The translations under genes were made by a program, and so were the position numbers. This document shows, piece after piece, positions 5,721 through 7,417 of a DNA stretch of 7,417 nt; the stretch's first letter is position 1, and every line of letters starts with the position of its first letter. The DNA comes from Rubrivivax sp. GTDB taxonomy: Bacteria > Pseudomonadota > Gammaproteobacteria > Burkholderiales > Burkholderiaceae. The notes beneath the pieces were generated by a model. It saw nothing but the letters and a program-made list of their open reading frames with translations. It was not told where the DNA came from and did no database searches. Location: assembly GCA_004211235.1 (NCBI GenBank), contig SEEY01000182.1, positions 1-7,417 on the forward strand, in the 5' to 3' direction.

Positions 5721-7306
5721 GGATGCCTCAAGACGAGGAGAGAGCGAGCCGGCACATTGAGCGGCTGCCCGGCAAGGACGAGCGGCGCGGCCGATTCGCC
5801 GCTGCTGTCGAGCACCAGCTGCCAGGGGCCGTTGCAGAGCAGGAAGGGCAGCGGTTCCGCGTCGGGGTTGAAGACGATCATCAGCCGCGGCGCGCTGGCA
5901 CCCGCCTCGCGCAGCTGGGCGCCGAAGGCGCGTTGGCCGGCGTCGTGCCAGTCGTGGGGCGTCATCTCGTGGCCGCTGGGCGCGTACCAGGCGATGCAGG
6001 CGTCGCCCGGGCCGCTGGCAAACCAGCGCGGATGACGCAGCAGCGGCTCGCTCGCCCGCAGGGCCAGCAACTGCGCGACGAGCTCGGTCATGCGGAAATC
6101 GGCCTGCTCCCAGTTCAGCCACGTCGTGGCGTTGTCCTGGCAATAGGCGTTGTTGTTGCCGCCCTGGCTGTTGGCGATCTCGTCGCCGGCGCAGAGCATG
6201 GGCGTGCCCTGCGCCAGCAGCAGCGTGGCCAGCAGCGCATGACGCACGCGCTGGCGGGTGGCGTTGACAGCCGCGTCATCCGTCGGGCCTTCGGCGCCGA
6301 AGTTGGCGGCCAGCTCGCCGTCGCGTCCGTCGCGGTTGTCTTCGCCGTTGGCCTGGTTGTGCTTGGTGGAATAGCTCGTCAGGTCGGCCAGCGTGAAGCC
6401 GTCATGCACGGCGACGAAGTTGACCGAGGCCGTGGGCAGGCGCTGGCCGTGGTGGAAGACATCGCTCGACGCCATGAAGCGCCGCGCGAACTCGCCGCGG
6501 CCGACGCCCGCTCCGGCCCCGAGCCAGTAACCGCGCACGGCGTCGCGGAACTTGTCGTTCCACTCCAGGAAGCGGCCGGGGAAGCGGCCAACCTGGTAGC
6601 CGTCGTAGGCCGCGTCCCAGGGTTCGGCGATCAGGTGCACGCCGGCCAGTACCGGGTCCTGGCGCAGCGCGGTGAAAAAGGCGGCGTTCGAGTCATAGCC
6701 CTGGCGCGTGCGGCCGAGCACGGGGGCGAGGTCGAAGCGGAAACCGTCCACGCCCATGTCGGCGACCCAGTAGCGCAGGGAATCCAGCACGAACTGGGCC
6801 ACGCGGGGCTGGGAGCAACGGACGGTGTTGCCGCAGCCGGTGAGGTTCTCGTAGCGGCCCTTGTCGTCGGCGGCGAGGCGGTACCAGGTGATGTTGTCCA
6901 GGCCGCGGAAGGAGAGCGTCGGGCCGAACTCGTTGCCCTCGGGCGTGTGGTTGTAGACGACGTCCAGCACGACTTCCAGGCCGGCCGCATGCAGGGCATT
7001 GACCATCTGCCGGAACTCGGCCGTGACGGCCGTCGGATCGTTGCGGTGCTCGGCCTTCGCCCAGCGCGGGTCGGGGCAGAAGAAGCCGAGCGTGTTGTAA
7101 CCCCAGTAGTTGTGCAGGCCGCGCTCGGCGAGGTGGGGCTCGTCGATGCAGTAGTGCACCGGCAGCAGCGAGAGCGTCGTCACGCCCAGGCGCTTGAAAT
7201 GAGCTATCGACGTCGGATGCGCAAGGCCCGCGTAGCTGCCGCGCAGCTCCTCCGGTACGCCGGGCAGCAGCTTGGAGAAACCCTTGACGTGGACCTCGTA
7301 CATCAC
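5717..7306 (-). CDS. glgX: Glycogen debranching enzyme GlgX (GH13), N-terminus missing at fold-back junction
   Basis: About 529 residues of an enzyme that is usually close to 700 residues. GlgX hydrolyses alpha-1,6 branch points in phosphorylase-trimmed glycogen. Counting from V/M at 7306, GH13 region I is DVVYNH at 115-120, the nucleophile is D192 in GFRFDLA, the acid/base is E228 in LIAEPWD, and H301/D302 lie in [26 protein letters not shown] at 315-327 and [20 protein letters not shown] at 373-392 are typical of the GlgX/TreX group. The catalytic barrel and C-terminal beta domain are intact. The first block, [11 protein letters not shown], normally follows a CBM48-type domain of roughly 170 residues; here the frame meets inverted glgX sequence at 7307 and a stop at 7319-7321. 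The missing part is probably a sequence artefact rather than a natural short form. The stop overlaps malQ by ATGA. Confidence 0.93.
   Translation of the reverse strand: MMYEVHVKGFSKLLPGVPEELRGSYAGLAHPTSIAHFKRLGVTTLSLLPVHYCIDEPHLAERGLHNYWGYNTLGFFCPDPRWAKAEHRNDPTAVTAEFRQMVNALHAAGLEVVLDVVYNHTPEGNEFGPTLSFRGLDNITWYRLAADDKGRYENLTGCGNTVRCSQPRVAQFVLDSLRYWVADMGVDGFRFDLAPVLGRTRQGYDSNAAFFTALRQDPVLAGVHLIAEPWDAAYDGYQVGRFPGRFLEWNDKFRDAVRGYWLGAGAGVGRGEFARRFMASSDVFHHGQRLPTASVNFVAVHDGFTLADLTSYSTKHNQANGEDNRDGRDGELAANFGAEGPTDDAAVNATRQRVRHALLATLLLAQGTPMLCAGDEIANSQGGNNNAYCQDNATTWLNWEQADFRMTELVAQLLALRASEPLLRHPRWFASGPGDACIAWYAPSGHEMTPHDWHDAGQRAFGAQLREAGASAPRLMIVFNPDAEPLPFLLCNGPWQLVLDSSGESAAPLVLAGQPLNVPARSLLVLRHP
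5726..5729 (-). promoter_or_regulatory. Ribosome binding site of malQ
   Basis: GAGG on the - strand lies 5 bases before ATG 5720, inside the last codons of glgX. It fixes the malQ start and rules out the much longer upstream extension of the malQ frame, which runs through glgX. Confidence 0.6.
7104..7215. repeat. Left arm of a perfect 112-bp inverted repeat (genuine glgX sequence)
   Basis: Every base of 7104-7215 is the reverse complement of 7306-7417 (paired coordinates sum to 14521). This arm is continuous with the intact glgX frame and encodes, on the - strand, the section from [11 protein letters not shown] to RGLHNYW, so it is the original copy. The match stops at 7216 against 7305. Confidence 0.97.
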
Positions 7307-7417
7307 GACGTCGATAGCTCATTTCAAGCGCCTGGGCGTGACGACGCTCTCGCTGCTGCCGGTGCACTACTGCATCGACGAGCCCCACCTCGCCGAGCGC
7401 GGCCTGCACAACTACTG
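7306..7417. repeat. Right arm of the inverted repeat: fold-back copy of glgX, probable chimera
   Basis: This perfect reverse-complement copy of 7104-7215 runs to the last base of the window after a 90-base spacer (7216-7305). Read on the + strand it encodes the glgX section [10 protein letters not shown] to GLHNYW, without a start. Zero divergence over 112 bases, termination at the sequence edge, and a junction on the self-complementary octamer CGACGTCG (7208-7215 and 7306-7313) are the pattern expected of template switching during amplification or of an assembly fold-back. It should not be read as a second gene copy. Confidence 0.9.

Noticed and set aside
4071..6035. Long + strand open frame of 654 codons opposite malQ
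   Set aside because: It is antisense to the strongly supported malQ and part of glgX, with low-complexity composition rich in A/V/G/R typical of a GC-rich shadow frame and no domain signature.
5721..6143. Upstream in-frame extension of malQ to 6143
   Set aside because: The extension lies in the wrong frame of glgX, and the MalQ family N-terminus begins at ATG 5720, which has its own GAGG ribosome site.
7306..7417. Second, inverted copy of glgX or an invertible switch
   Set aside because: There is no divergence, no recombinase gene, no start codon and no extension past the window edge; an artefactual fold-back explains it more simply.

Overview
The window is GC-rich (counted rows reach 78% GC) and its proteins look like those of a Burkholderiales-type betaproteobacterium (Rubrivivax/Roseateles/Leptothrix-like). 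That assignment is an inference from composition and protein style; there is no rRNA or other marker here. No tRNA, rRNA, CRISPR array or insertion sequence was seen.

The left half (1-3217) reads on the + strand. It starts inside the 3' end of a gene whose product ends like an HlyD-type adaptor or an M50 peptidase/HlyD fusion. A spacer with a strong hairpin built from CACAGAGG repeats follows (328-397). Next comes a complete but short SecA-like ATPase (420-2420, 666 aa), with the full motor and preprotein-crosslinking core but almost none of the SecA C-terminal third. It overlaps by ATGA a secreted HlyD/RND-type periplasmic adaptor (2417-3217, 266 aa). Together these suggest an envelope-spanning export or peptide-processing apparatus that pairs a SecA-type motor with adaptor proteins. 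This is the most unusual biology in the window; its substrate and channel cannot be read from the sequence.

A spacer of about 420 bp (3218-3636), lower in GC, separates two convergent gene groups. It contains no convincing gene, but has a long imperfect inverted repeat near 3304-3391 and some small hairpins.

The right half reads on the - strand in the order glgX, malQ, small secreted protein. glgX (glycogen debranching enzyme, truncated at its N-terminus here) overlaps malQ (4-alpha-glucanotransferase, complete, 503 aa) by ATGA. A 173-aa secreted protein of unknown function follows 50 bp downstream. GlgX removes short branches from glycogen limit dextrins, and MalQ disproportionates the released maltodextrins, so the two form a glycogen/maltodextrin turnover unit.

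The last 112 bases (7306-7417) are a perfect reverse complement of 7104-7215, with a 90-base spacer. The fold-back cuts glgX just before its VMYEVHVKG block and places inverted glgX sequence where its 5' end should be. It ends exactly at the window edge and its junction lies on the palindrome CGACGTCG. It is most likely a chimeric read or assembly fold-back at a contig end rather than real gene structure.
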